Source: Artocarpus heterophyllus
Taxonomy: Eukaryota > Streptophyta > Magnoliopsida > Rosales > Moraceae
Direction of reading: 5' to 3'
Assembly (NCBI GenBank): GCA_025403435.1
Contig: CM046341.1
Span: forward strand, 25,259,725-25,323,724
Length of the DNA stretch: 64,000 nt
The first letter of the stretch is position 1. Every line of letters begins with the position of its first letter. The notes under the pieces were generated by a model. The model saw only the letters and a program-made list of their open reading frames with translations. It searched no databases and was not told where the DNA came from. Positions 22,746 to 32,825 of this stretch are shown here, in pieces. The translations under genes and the position numbers were made by a program.

Positions 22746-23091
22746 CCTGCCGAACCTAGATGAAGATGTTTTCTTTTATGATGATTTGAAATTCGCAGTA
22801 TGTTTTTAAAATGTTGTGTAGTTTCAATTTAATTTATGATTTTATTTTTGATAGATATAATTTACTAAAGAAGGTTTATGAACATGTAATTTATTTTTAC
22901 TAAAGAATCTTTATGATTGATTATATAGTTTCAATTTAATGCATGCATGGATCCTGGTTATGATTTCTTAACTATGTTTACAAATGAAGTTTCAATTATT
23001 AAGTTTGTACTTATAGTTTATCTTAAATATAGGTATGTAATGTATGAATGTAATAACATCTGTGACGTCCGTAAGGGGGCGTTACAGTTTC

Positions 23092-23336
23092 CTTCAAAAA
23101 CCATCATAATATGTCACTTCTCTACCACGACAGTTTTTTAAAAAACCATCATGATATGTAAAGCTTACAACGACAGTTTTTTAAAAAACTGTAAAACCGT
23201 CATGGTAGACCCATGACCTACCGTGACAATTTTCTTCTTCTTGGGCCTAACTCCCTGCATTTTTTTCCTTTATCACGACGGTTTTTGAGAAAAGGTCGTT
23301 AAATGAGGTTCGTATAATCTCAAATTTGTGGTAGTG
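23092..23336 (-). repeat. Terminal and subterminal repeats of the CACTA element
   Basis: The sequence ends TTTGTGGTAGTG, i.e. CACTACCACAAA read from the outside. Inward lie several ACGACGGTTTTT / AAAAACTGTCGT hairpin units. This marks the 5' end of the minus-strand transposon; a 3-bp target duplication could be AAT (23337-23339), but its partner is outside the window. Confidence 0.8.
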
Positions 23337-24245
23337 AATATATGTATATTATATCAAGAAAAAGTTAAGATAGAGAATGGCAAACTTCTCTATCAGTGGA
23401 GAAAAGAATACAAGCCATTAGATCATAGATCAATGGTTCAAAATTGTCATGTTTATAGAGTCTAAAATAAAAACAACCACATATGATCACACTCTTTTTT
23501 ATACCAAATTTTTATCTAAATAAATCTCACCATTGATTCAATATAACTTTTAATCTCAAACATTACTTTTGCAAACCCTAATTGTTAGATCCAAAGCTTT
23601 CAGTAGATTTCTATGTCGGTGGCTCTGCCCCTTCCAGCTTCGCCTAGTTGGATATCAACCGTGTGAGCTCGATGACGAGACGAGCTTCATGGGAGTTTAG
23701 GCCTCACGATGGAGTTTGTGAAGGATTGATAATGGGGTTCACGAGGACTCAGCCTTGGTGGCGTTTGTAGGGCCTTCAACAGCGTTTAGTGGGGCTAGCG
23801 ATGGCGATGGGATTCGCTGGGAGTGGTAACGGGTTTGCAGGGGCTCTGAAGGTGTTTGTAGGGGCTAGTGACAGAATTGGAGGGGGCAAGCAATCAGGTT
23901 TGTGGGGGGCTCGGTGGCATTTATTGGGCTTCGACAGTATGCCTAGGGGTAGACGACGAGATTCGCGGGGTTGAGAACGGGTTCGCAGCAGCTAGTGTTA
24001 GGCTTTGTAGGGTCGTTTCCATCATCGGTGGCCCCCATGGATATAAATCAAGAACAAGAGCTTGAAGAGCTCCTCTGATTCCATGGCCGTCTCCATCGAC
24101 GACAAAGGAATCCCCTACCTCGGATTCCATCCTCTTGATCACCTGCTAAGGAAGCTCCAAGACACCTTCCTTTGCTCCAATCACCGGTGATGGAGATGGT
24201 GGTGAAGGACTCTATTTTTTTTTTTAAATTATTGTGTTTTTTTAG
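23337..24245. other. Low-copy-looking flank, G-rich in the middle, no gene proven
   Basis: AT-rich to about 23600, then a G-rich stretch with recurring GGGGCTAG, GTTTGTAGGGG and GGGTTTGCAGGGG words, then a short ORF 24083-24190 (35 codons, MAVSIDDKGIPYLGFHPL) that I do not recognise. The left part contains GATAGAGAATGGC...TTCTCTATC, vaguely like the sequence at 43660-43725 on the other side of the Tat element. Both could be the ends of an old Mutator-like element, but no 9-bp duplication is visible. Confidence 0.3.
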
Positions 24246-24250
24246 AATAA

Positions 24251-25023
24251 TGTAGACGGTGGATCTACAATCAAATGTGAGAATGCTGATTTGGGTTGTT
24301 AGACTTCTGTTTATGAAACTTGGGCCTTCAAATCATCATTAATTGGACCTATTAACTCAGTTAACGTGCAAGATCAAAGTGCAATAATCGAAATAAATAG
24401 TGCTGTAAAGACTAGAATATCACACGTAGGATTTATAGTGGTTTATTCTGTTAACGAAAAGCTACGTCCACTGTTATGCACTATAAAAAAGATTGTATGT
24501 ACAAATTACAAGAGAGTAGAAAAGAGATGAGAAAGCAATTAGGCAGAGTTTTTGTATGTTCTTCTATATATCCCGTACAATGAAACAACCATCCCATTAT
24601 ATAGAGAATAAGGAAGAATCATGGCTCCCAACCATCTGGCAAAGTGGGACAATGCACTAAGTGCAACTGTAGTAGTGGGACACGTGTTGATCTATGATAG
24701 GCTGCAAGAATCATGCCTTCCCTATGTTTTGGTCCACTACCAAACGTTTTGTAACCGTCAGTTTGTGCTGATAACTGTCAACTTGTGGTAATCGATCCGG
24801 TCGAGCGAACACTTGGAGATGAGTATGAATTACACTGAGCGGTCGATGTATCCCCAATGCTTCTTACCATGCACCAAGAATCGAATTAATCGAACTAAAA
24901 GAAGCGTCAATTTGATTAGTCTCACTAGCATCAATTGCTTCTGTTCGATCTATTTGACTTGTTTTAATACTGGGTCGTCTAGGCTTGCCGATAATTTGGG
25001 CCTAGCCAAATTGCATCCCAACA
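24251..25023 (-). repeat. 3' LTR of Tat element
   Basis: 773 bp; plus-strand ends TGTAGACGG and CCCAACA. A minus-strand TATA-like box (CTATATAATGGG) lies near 24592-24603. Confidence 0.92.
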
Positions 25024-25044
25024 GTTAGCCCCCCACTCCTTAGT
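25024..25044 (-). other. Polypurine tract of Tat element
   Basis: On the minus strand, AAGGAGTGGGGGGCTAAC abuts the LTR start. It fixes the element orientation. Confidence 0.85.
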
Positions 25045-25353
25045 CGATGTAATCAACTATAAGAGTGATTAAAAGTCAGGCTTTAGTCTGACGACACGTC
25101 ACCTTGATTGATATCTTGCATCCATGCTTGAATCATTACCTTTCCTAAAAAAATTACGATACTCAATTTCTTGTAACACGTGTCATCACGCGATTGGCAG
25201 GCTCTAAAATATCTCTACAACGCTAACGTATGCGCCTGATTCGAAAAGACACCGTCTCAGTTTAAGCGAGAATTCATAAAGACACGAAATCCTAGCCCTT
25301 GGATCAAATGATTTTGAATTGATCTTAACTATTGATCAGACGCCTTGGGGCAA

Positions 25354-25360
25354 TATATAA
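25354..25360 (+). promoter_or_regulatory. TATA box candidate for the antisense ORF
   Basis: TATATAA on the plus strand, followed by a CT-rich leader and a splice donor (CAGGTAAGA, intron from 25455). It lies about 350 bp before the ATG at 25704. Confidence 0.45.
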
Positions 25361-25703
25361 CATACATTTTCTATCTCCTCCTTATTTCGCTTCTCTCTCT
25401 TCAAACTCAAGGTGATTTTTGCTCTATTTCTTAGAGTTTCTTAATAATTTTCAGGTAAGATTTCCTTATTTTCTTTTGATTTTCTTGTGATTTTCTTTCC
25501 GTAATCTTATTTCTCTTCCAATTTCAAGCATTTTGATACAAAATACACCTCATTTTCTGAGAAAAGCAACGATTACTAGACTTGTTTGGTTGTCACAAGT
25601 TTAGAACACTCATGAACCATTGAGACATTCCTAGATTTTAGGATTCTTTGGCTTTTTGATCTTTAAAACCCTAGATCTCCTTTGGTAAACCTGTTTCTAT
25701 AAG

Positions 25704-26654
25704 AATGTCAAAGGCGGTTATCATCGATTCAAAATCCAGCAGCGGCGAGGACCCTTGGTCGAGCAGCGACGAAAGGGAAATTGATGAAATGATTTGTCAA
25801 CAGTCCTTGATCGAATCAAGTGCCAGAATTGGTGTCGGGACCAGCAGAGAAGCAACGAACCCTTGGGAAGAGCAAAACTAGCCAGTAGGTCCCTCTACTA
25901 AGGGTCGATCAAATTGAACCAGCCGAAAAGAGGAAGTATAGTTCTCCAACTAAAGGAGTGTCCTTTTTTGCGAAGAATCCAGAGTCCATCTTGACAAAGG
26001 AGGATTTACTGATGATAAGATCAAAGTATGGAATCCCACACTAGGTCAAAATGCGTTTGCCATATCCAAGGGAACGAGCAGATACATAAAACGATAACTA
26101 GTTTTGTGTATACATGAAATGGTTCGAGCTTGGCCTTCAACTGCCAATCCTAAAGTTTATGATCGAGATTGTTAGCCATTTCTACATCTCCATGACTCAA
26201 CTAATGCCAAACAGAATTTGGCTACTGATAGCCTTGATGGTTCTAATCGAAGAGGCTAGGATCGACTTCAATATTTACGACTTCGTTTGGTGCTACTATT
26301 TGAAGCCAAATAGCAAAAGCTTGGGTTGGTTCTACTTCATGTACCGGCAGTCGAAGCAACTAATAATAGAATTTGTTAAAGCAGACAGACATTGGGAAGA
26401 AAGATACTTGTTATCAACCACGATTATTTTGAGTTGACTACTCGATTCCCTTTTCCATTTGCTTTTGGTCACATTGGTAAGCATCATTACTCTGTATATT
26501 TCAAGCAGTAATTTTGACGAATCTTAAGTGCTTTCTTTCTTTGTAGATTTTGAGCTAAATCATCCGGCTCTAATAGGCAAGAGGTTCCAAGCGAGGTTGA
26601 ATGCACTACTTGCTTTAAGGGGATAGACTTGGGCTAAAATCTCACAACCCGATC
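25704..26654 (+). pseudogene. Tat antisense ORF with Transposase_28-like domain, broken
   Basis: Plus-strand gene lying antisense between integrase and 3' LTR of the Tat element, as known for Grande and RIRE2; its role is unknown. The ATG at 25704 opens an acidic Ser-rich segment of 58 codons (stop 25878-25880). An open frame at 26114-26437 shows GLQLPILKFMIEIVSHFYIS, MPNRIWLLIALMVLIEEARI, the GWFYFMYRQSKQLI block and WEERYLL, matching the 'putative gypsy type transposon' domain. A canonical-looking intron (GTAAGC 26477 to TTTGTAG 26546) interrupts the 3' part, after which FELNHPALIGKRF follows. Stops inside exons show decay. Confidence 0.7.
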
Positions 26655-28450
26655 TGTTAGTAATGCGCCCTAGGCGAATTATATAATGACCACATTTTGA
26701 CTTTGTTACATTTGCATTTTATTAATAAAGAGGCATTTTCATTATTGTTTTTTATTCCAATTCTATGAATAGTTAGTCCTGACTAAGGTCATCAAGTATG
26801 TGACTTGATAGTAAAACTCTTAGGTGAAAATTGAATTCTATTCGAAATTATCCCTAGTCGGTCATTGTTATTGGGATAATAATGAATAGACACTAGTATG
26901 AAGTTTGATTGATGATTATGTTTTACTAATCATGTGTATGAGATACTAAGTCAACTCATAGACACATATTTGAGAAATGATATATTGGATCAACCCGCTA
27001 TGAGAATACTGCATGGATAATTGTCATAAGTGATTCTCATCACAATAGTATTGTCCTAGTCCTCTGACCTAAAATCACCATTGTTTCCTACATGACAAGT
27101 TCTATATTTTGACACATTCTAATATTATCTTTAACAAGATGACGGAATGGATTGTTGTTGGATATAGAGTGAATCATGTGAGGAACGTGGTGATTAAGAA
27201 GGAATTTGTCCCTCATTTATTATGAGAAAGATATTTATGGGCCCCTCGATAAGTTAGACTGAAGAAAAATGTATGGCCATACTGGAATGAATTGATAAGG
27301 GTTATCAATATCATTCTACTTAAGATCAAGAAATAATATGATTGAATAGTACAAGGATGACTGATGAGACTGTAAAAGTGTATATTTTACAAGGCTTAAA
27401 TCATTTATTTATGCTTTTATTTCTCATTAAATCCTTTAATTAATAACATTTTTGTGTTAATAAGTATTTTTATGTCTTAGTGTGAAAATGTGTTTAAAAA
27501 TGTGTTTTTATGTTTAATAATGTTTTTGATAATTTTTAGAGTCGTTTCGGTGTGTTAAATAAGTGTTTAGTTTGTCAATAGTTAAAACTGTAAAAATAAT
27601 ATGCGGTTATTTTATTTTGAGTTTTAATGTAGTTGATAGTGTGTTTTAAGTTTGTAAATATGTGCTACTATATTTTTAGTAATTTCTAAAAATATTTTCA
27701 AGTCATAAAAATCATATCTGTGCTAAACCGAAAAAGACTGGAAATTTTATAAGTTTTTATCTATTTTTAATTAATTTTGTGTGTTTTAATGTAAAATAAA
27801 TATTTTCAATATTTTTGTAAATATTATTTTTTGTAAAATAATTAATTTTAGTGTGTTTTTGAATTTTAGATTTAAAATCCTGGAGAAAAAACAGAGCAAA
27901 ACGGCATCAAAATGGACAAAATCAGGCATCAAATGCATCAAAAATAATAAAAAAATCGAATTCATCTAATGGGGACACGTGGTGAGTTTCTAACCGTCGG
28001 ATCCACTGCCAAATCAATCTCAGTCGTCCGCATATATTGCGTCATCAGCTACGTTAGCATGCGTCATTAGTGCAGTTCAGTGGCTAACTGCAATTGGAGC
28101 GTGCATAACACGCGCCGACAAAGTCCACGCGCGTCAGAGGGAATCTTTGATTGCGTTGAATTTTGTGCAGTCATTCACACTGAAGCCGTCTTTGCAGCAG
28201 TTGGATTTGCTGACTTTGACCGATCTGATGGTTAGATTTTGTGGGTCACGTGGCCCATTGGGCCCATTTTATTTAGCGAATTTTGGCTTTTGGATCACAA
28301 AATGAATGGACTAGATTGCACTGTTTCAGTGCTGCCATTCACCGCAAAGCAAAGAATCACAAATGAATTCTCGCATTCTGAGGACAGGCCCAGTGCGAAG
28401 AAATAGAGGAGAAAAAGGATCAATATGATCCGAATTTGTCAACGTTTCAA

Positions 28451-28456
28451 TAATAA

Positions 28457-28492
<36 letters not shown>
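28451..28492 (+). repeat. (AAT)n microsatellite in LTR
   Basis: About 13 AAT units. The matching run in the other LTR (33928-33951) has about 8, showing slippage since insertion. Confidence 0.9.
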
Positions 28493-28520
28493 TAAAAAGA
28501 CAAATAGTGATTTTAAGCAC

Positions 28521-28547
28521 CTATAAATACTGAGGCATTTGCCTCAG
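28521..28547 (+). promoter_or_regulatory. TATA box followed by a perfect 8-bp-arm inverted repeat
   Basis: TATAAATA then CTGAGGCA TT TGCCTCAG. Transcription would be expected to start about 30 bp after the TATA, within or just after this hairpin. It is conserved in the other LTR (33982-34008). Confidence 0.6.
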
Positions 28548-29600
28548 TTTAGGCACTCCTCAATGGGCCTTTGGCCCTCTTTCCTCTTCTTTTTCTTTCT
28601 GCTGAGTTAGACTCAGCAGTATCTCCTTAGGTAATAAAATAATGCTTAAATTAGTATAAATAGTCTGGTGAGGCAGAGAGACGATCTTGTATGCATAGTA
28701 TTTTGGTATAAATTTTATCTCTCTATCTGTTTCGTAATGCTTATATTTTGTGAAATAAATTATATCTTTATGTTTTTAATAATTATTATTAATATTGTTA
28801 TGCTGTCCAATTCTTGCATAAATTCAGTCATGCTTTCTTTATGTAATTTAATTGTGTTGCATAATTAATCTTAATAATATTAAATTCATGCCTGTTTATT
28901 AAGTTGAGTTTCTGCTGCATTAAAGACATAAACTGGCACAATAAATACTTAGTAATTCTTGATTTATTGTAGACAGAGGATGACATAATGTATTCTTAAA
29001 CCAATTAATAAGTCGAGGTGCTGTCAAAATTAACGCAATAATTTATTTCGTAAAAATATATTAATTTTGATTTGTTATTATCTTTTCTATCTTAAAATTA
29101 TGTTAATTATAATTGAGTGACAGCAGTTATAATTCTCATAATTAGTGCACTAAATCATTAGTGAGAGATGATTTTTTTGCTAGTTTTTATAAGAAAACCC
29201 TTACTGCATTATGGCTTGCTATATTGTCACTCTCGGTTGACCTATATAATTAGTAAAAAGTGCTTGCAATTAATAAGAAAAGATATAATATATCAAATGC
29301 TTTACATAATTATTAATTAGAGTTAAAATTTCATATCAATTGCAAAACGTACAAGGGATTCTCAAAGCTTCACCATTTTAATTTTATGCTTTAAATTTTG
29401 AATTAAATAAAATAAAAACCACAAAAATATTTCTTTCATTTTAAACTTTGATTTGAAAAAGTGCTTGCCTTTTTGAACGTTTATTTTTATCAATTTGCTG
29501 AGGTATAAATTTTCATCTCCCTATGGATACGACAATCTTTCTATACTACAAACGTCCGCCGTTTAAAGAGAAACATTTTTGGGCGAATCAAACAAAAATT

Positions 29601-29618
29601 TGGCGCCGTTGCCGAGGA
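29601..29618 (+). other. Primer binding site, tRNA-Asp type
   Basis: TGGCGCCGTTGCCGAGGA, six bases after the LTR end; one mismatch to the common plant form ending GGGGA. Confidence 0.88.
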
Positions 29619-30171
29619 GGTGTTGTTACCTTGTCAGATTGCTAAATTAAACTAGAAAACTAGTAAGTAAACTATCTTTATCATTTGTAAATATTATTTT
29701 AATTATTTGTGTTTTTAATTAGCGTGTTTATTAAAAAAAATTTAAAAATTTTAAAATTAAAAAAAAAACAAAACAAAAAATAAAAATAAAAAAGGGGTAG
29801 ATACTTTTCACTCACTACTTTATTTGTTTCGGATAAAGAAAAGCTTAGCATCCTGTCTTTTGTTTTACAAGTTTGGGTAATTATGAAATTTGTTGGATTC
29901 TGTCAAAAGGGCTCATCGTTGGGACTCAATCCCACGACCATAAGGCTAACACCCTTGCCTAAGAAAGTTGAAAATTCTGAGCGTGTCTACTGTGAACCCC
30001 CCAATGATCTAGGAATCCGATTAATTTACCATTATTCAGCTCGAAAATTTTTCTTTAAAAATTAAAAAATTAAAAATAAAAAATTAAAAAAATAAATTAA
30101 AAAATTAAAAAATCAAAAAAATGTTTTAGGAAATTCATCGACATTTTATTGTAATTTTTTCCCAACAACAC

Positions 30172-30378
30172 TTGGAACCATTTTATAGTGCTTGGTGGAG
30201 ATTTAAAAACTTGCTAGATCAGTATCCTCACCATGGTCTTTCTAGGGAATATCTGCTAGAAATTTTCGTAAATAGGTTAAGTCCTGAAACAATAAATTGG
30301 GTAGAAATAGGAGATGGTATCACCACTCTTTACCAATTATCTATTGACGAAGCCTATTATATGTTAGAACGAATATGA
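30172..30378 (+). pseudogene. gag-like fragment of the LARD-like element
   Basis: About 69 codons including FYSAWWRFKNLLDQYPHHGL, close to the 'AWERFK-LL--CPHHG' block of Athila/Tat gag proteins, followed by LSPETINW. There is no ATG: the frame opens at a TTG. Upstream sequence is A-rich and non-coding, so only this short piece of gag remains. Confidence 0.6.
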
Positions 30379-30469
30379 TTATTGAAGATTGAATAGTTCT
30401 AGAAATAATTTAATTTGGGAGAACAATTCAAATTTTTCATAATCTTGGCCTAACACTCAACCCGAAATT

Positions 30470-31129
30470 TTGAAGTCAAATTTTGAATTGCAAGAGATAT
30501 ATAGTGACCCAAATAAGGTGAATCTAGAAGAAACCTTAGAAACATTGGAAGAAACTTTAGAGAAATATATGAAAATCATGACGAAAATAGAATTAGAAAG
30601 GCTTGAATATTCTTTTGAGTTACTTGAAGAAGATTCTTTAGTTGAGGAAGAAATAGTTGTCCCAGTCATTGAAGAAGAATATTTAGAACCCACCAATTTT
30701 GAGGAACAGCCATTATGAGAGGAATGTGAGGAAGAGAATAAAAACTTAACTATAGAACAAGAACAATTATCACCTTTAGTCCTAAGTTCTCAACATCAGT
30801 TGCCACAAGAGTTCACCAAAGACCATTCTTACAAAGATCCTATGTGGCCACCATCTCCTCCGCCACCTCTAGCATTGTTTTTAAGGACCTACCAAGAATG
30901 TAAAATGTATCCAAGTTGCATGAATTTAAATGTTTCATATTTTGCCAATCTTGAGGGCATGTTTACACATGACCCATATGTGGTGTCTTTCGACACTTAC
31001 TATGGAAGGAAGCCGCTCTTTGATGACTTTCCTCCAGAAGAAAGTTGGAAGAAAGATTTGCTAAATTCAGAGCATCAAGCAATGGGAAAATACTTTCAAA
31101 GTAATATCTTTACCTTCCCTTCTTTGTAA
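30470..31129 (+). pseudogene. Acidic ORFs of unknown function in the LARD-like element
   Basis: Two open segments, 30470-30718 and 30800-31129 (the second starts at TTG), separated by stops. The first is Glu/Leu-rich with LEETLETLEETLEKYMK, likely coiled coil. The second begins with a Pro-rich WPPSPPPP segment then an aromatic/acidic tail (GRKPLFDDFPPEESWKKDLL). They follow the gag fragment and may be its derived C-terminal part. I recognise no family. Confidence 0.4.
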
Positions 31130-32812
31130 AATATTTTGTAATATATTTCTGTATGATTTTGTGTGCTATTTTGATTTTCTTTAAAAAAAAATAAAAAAAC
31201 GTTGAAATTTATTTTGAAAATTTAAAATGAAGGCTATTAATTAAATTTGTTTAGAATGGCTGAGTTAATGAGTTTAACTATTTTCTCTCAAGATGCATTC
31301 TAATGATTTTAATTTTGTAAATGCTATTTATTTGGATTTTCAAATAAATTTCAATAAAAAAGTGTGCTTTTATTTTGTTTTTTTAATTTTTCTTAAAAAA
31401 AATCTTTGAAATTAAATTACTTAATAATTCAATTAAAATGGCTGAGATTAAGGAGGATATAAACGATGTGATTAGTAAGTATTTTGTACTTGCTTCCTCT
31501 TGAAACCCATTTTGAAGAATTTGAAAAGTAATTCAATTTTTAAAAACAAAAAAAATGAAGTCTAGGGAATCTGACTTTAAAAGACCCAGTTTGTAATATA
31601 TTGTTGTATTCTAGTTTTTAGTTTTTGGTTTGTTAAGTTTGCTACAGATCATCTCTGCAGCTGTGCTGATTCAGGTTATATCTTTGTCTGCTCTCACTGT
31701 TCTTTTTATGTATTGAAGATAATGTATATTTTAGATTGGGGGGAGAGGGTTGTGCCTCAGAATTGTGCTTCAATGTTGTGCTATGCCAAAAGTTTTTTGA
31801 TTTTGCCTATTTTTTTTTTATTTTGCTCCAGATTCTTGTATATTTTTAATTTTTGTGTGTTATTTTTTTTGGGTCATAAAATTAAAAGAAAATTTAAAAA
31901 AATGTCTTGTAAATAGTAGTTTCTTAGTAATTAATGTCTTATTACTTTGTTTTGATTTTTGAATTTCATATTAATGTAATATCATTTTTCTATTCTTTGC
32001 ATTATCTAATTTTATGGACTCTTAAAACTTTGGTTTTATTTGACATTTTTATGTGTTTATTTTTCAAAGTGTTTGTAAGCCATTCTTTTCACACATACAC
32101 TATAATGCTTAATTGTGGTGACAAGTCAAAGCTATGAATATTTAAGTTTTGTTATTTTGTGAAGATGAACAAATAAAGGCAGCAATATTTTCAAAATTAA
32201 TTAACTAACTAAATAAAAGTTAAAATATAAAAAAAAGAAATAAAAAAGAATTGTAAATAAATAAAGTGTGTAATTATGTAAATTAACGAATAAAGTTGGA
32301 TAAGTTTGGTTTCGTAACCTCTTTGACTCGAGTAAGTAAGTTCTAAGGGGTGCTTTAACACCTAGTACCTTAGACCAACCGGTCTGGGAGTTACAAACCC
32401 AAACCTCGTTAAATGGGTTATGGAGAAAGCTTAAGGGAGCCAAACATTGCATTATCCATTATGTAAAGTTTGTAAATATTTCTATTTTTATGCTTCTGTT
32501 CTTTAATTATTCCAAATCAATAATTTGAAGTGTTGCTACCTACAGGAGTGATTTGAAGCAAAATATCATAACAATAATATTCCTAGATTTGGATGAAACT
32601 TCATAATTATTCATTATCTCCCTTTTTTCTGCACTAAGTTTGGCTTGTATACATTTTGTTAAATAGCATATAAATTGTTCAAATAAAATTTTTGTTTTGT
32701 TAGTCTATCTAGTTATGTAAGTCAAATTATAGTTAAATGGTTTCCATTTTATGATTATTCAATATATCATTTCAAAATTCTATCACTTTAATTGCTAGGG
32801 ACTAGCAATAAG
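31130..32812 (+). other. Non-coding interior of the LARD-like element
   Basis: AT-rich, no credible gene. A purine run GATTGGGGGGAGAGGG at 31734-31749 resembles the purine tract that follows pol in Athila/Tat elements and may be a second, internal polypurine tract. Short open frames here are low-complexity. Confidence 0.45.
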
Positions 32813-32825
32813 CTGGTTGGGGGTG
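32813..32825 (+). other. Polypurine tract of the LARD-like element
   Basis: CTGGTTGGGGGTG abuts TGATGAGAC of the 3' LTR. Confidence 0.8.

Larger units (their letters stand above)
19957..23086. mobile_element. 3.1-kb LTR-like insertion, probably a solo LTR
   Basis: TGTAACACC at the left and GGGCGTTACA at the right form an inverted repeat. GTTTC is duplicated at 19952-19956 and 23087-23091. No retroelement coding is seen inside, and small open frames such as 22319-22705 have no recognisable domain. It carries two motif arrays in opposite orientation (20188-20312 and 22555-22745). It is inserted between the TNPD leader and the CACTA end. Confidence 0.8.
27362..29594 (+). repeat. 5' LTR of the LARD-like element
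   Basis: 2233 bp, TGATGAGAC to CAAACA. It contains an (AAT)n run at 28451-28492, a TATAAATA box at 28521-28528, and the 18-base hairpin CTGAGGCATTTGCCTCAG immediately after it. Confidence 0.88.

Noticed and set aside
19674..23141. CRISPR-like array of the short motif units
   Set aside because: Units are imperfect, spacers are short and similar, and the context is a plant LTR; no cas genes.
23789..24065. Gly-rich frames near 23.8-24.1 kb as a protein gene
   Set aside because: Overlapping frames in a G-rich, word-repetitive stretch without a recognised domain or consistent start.
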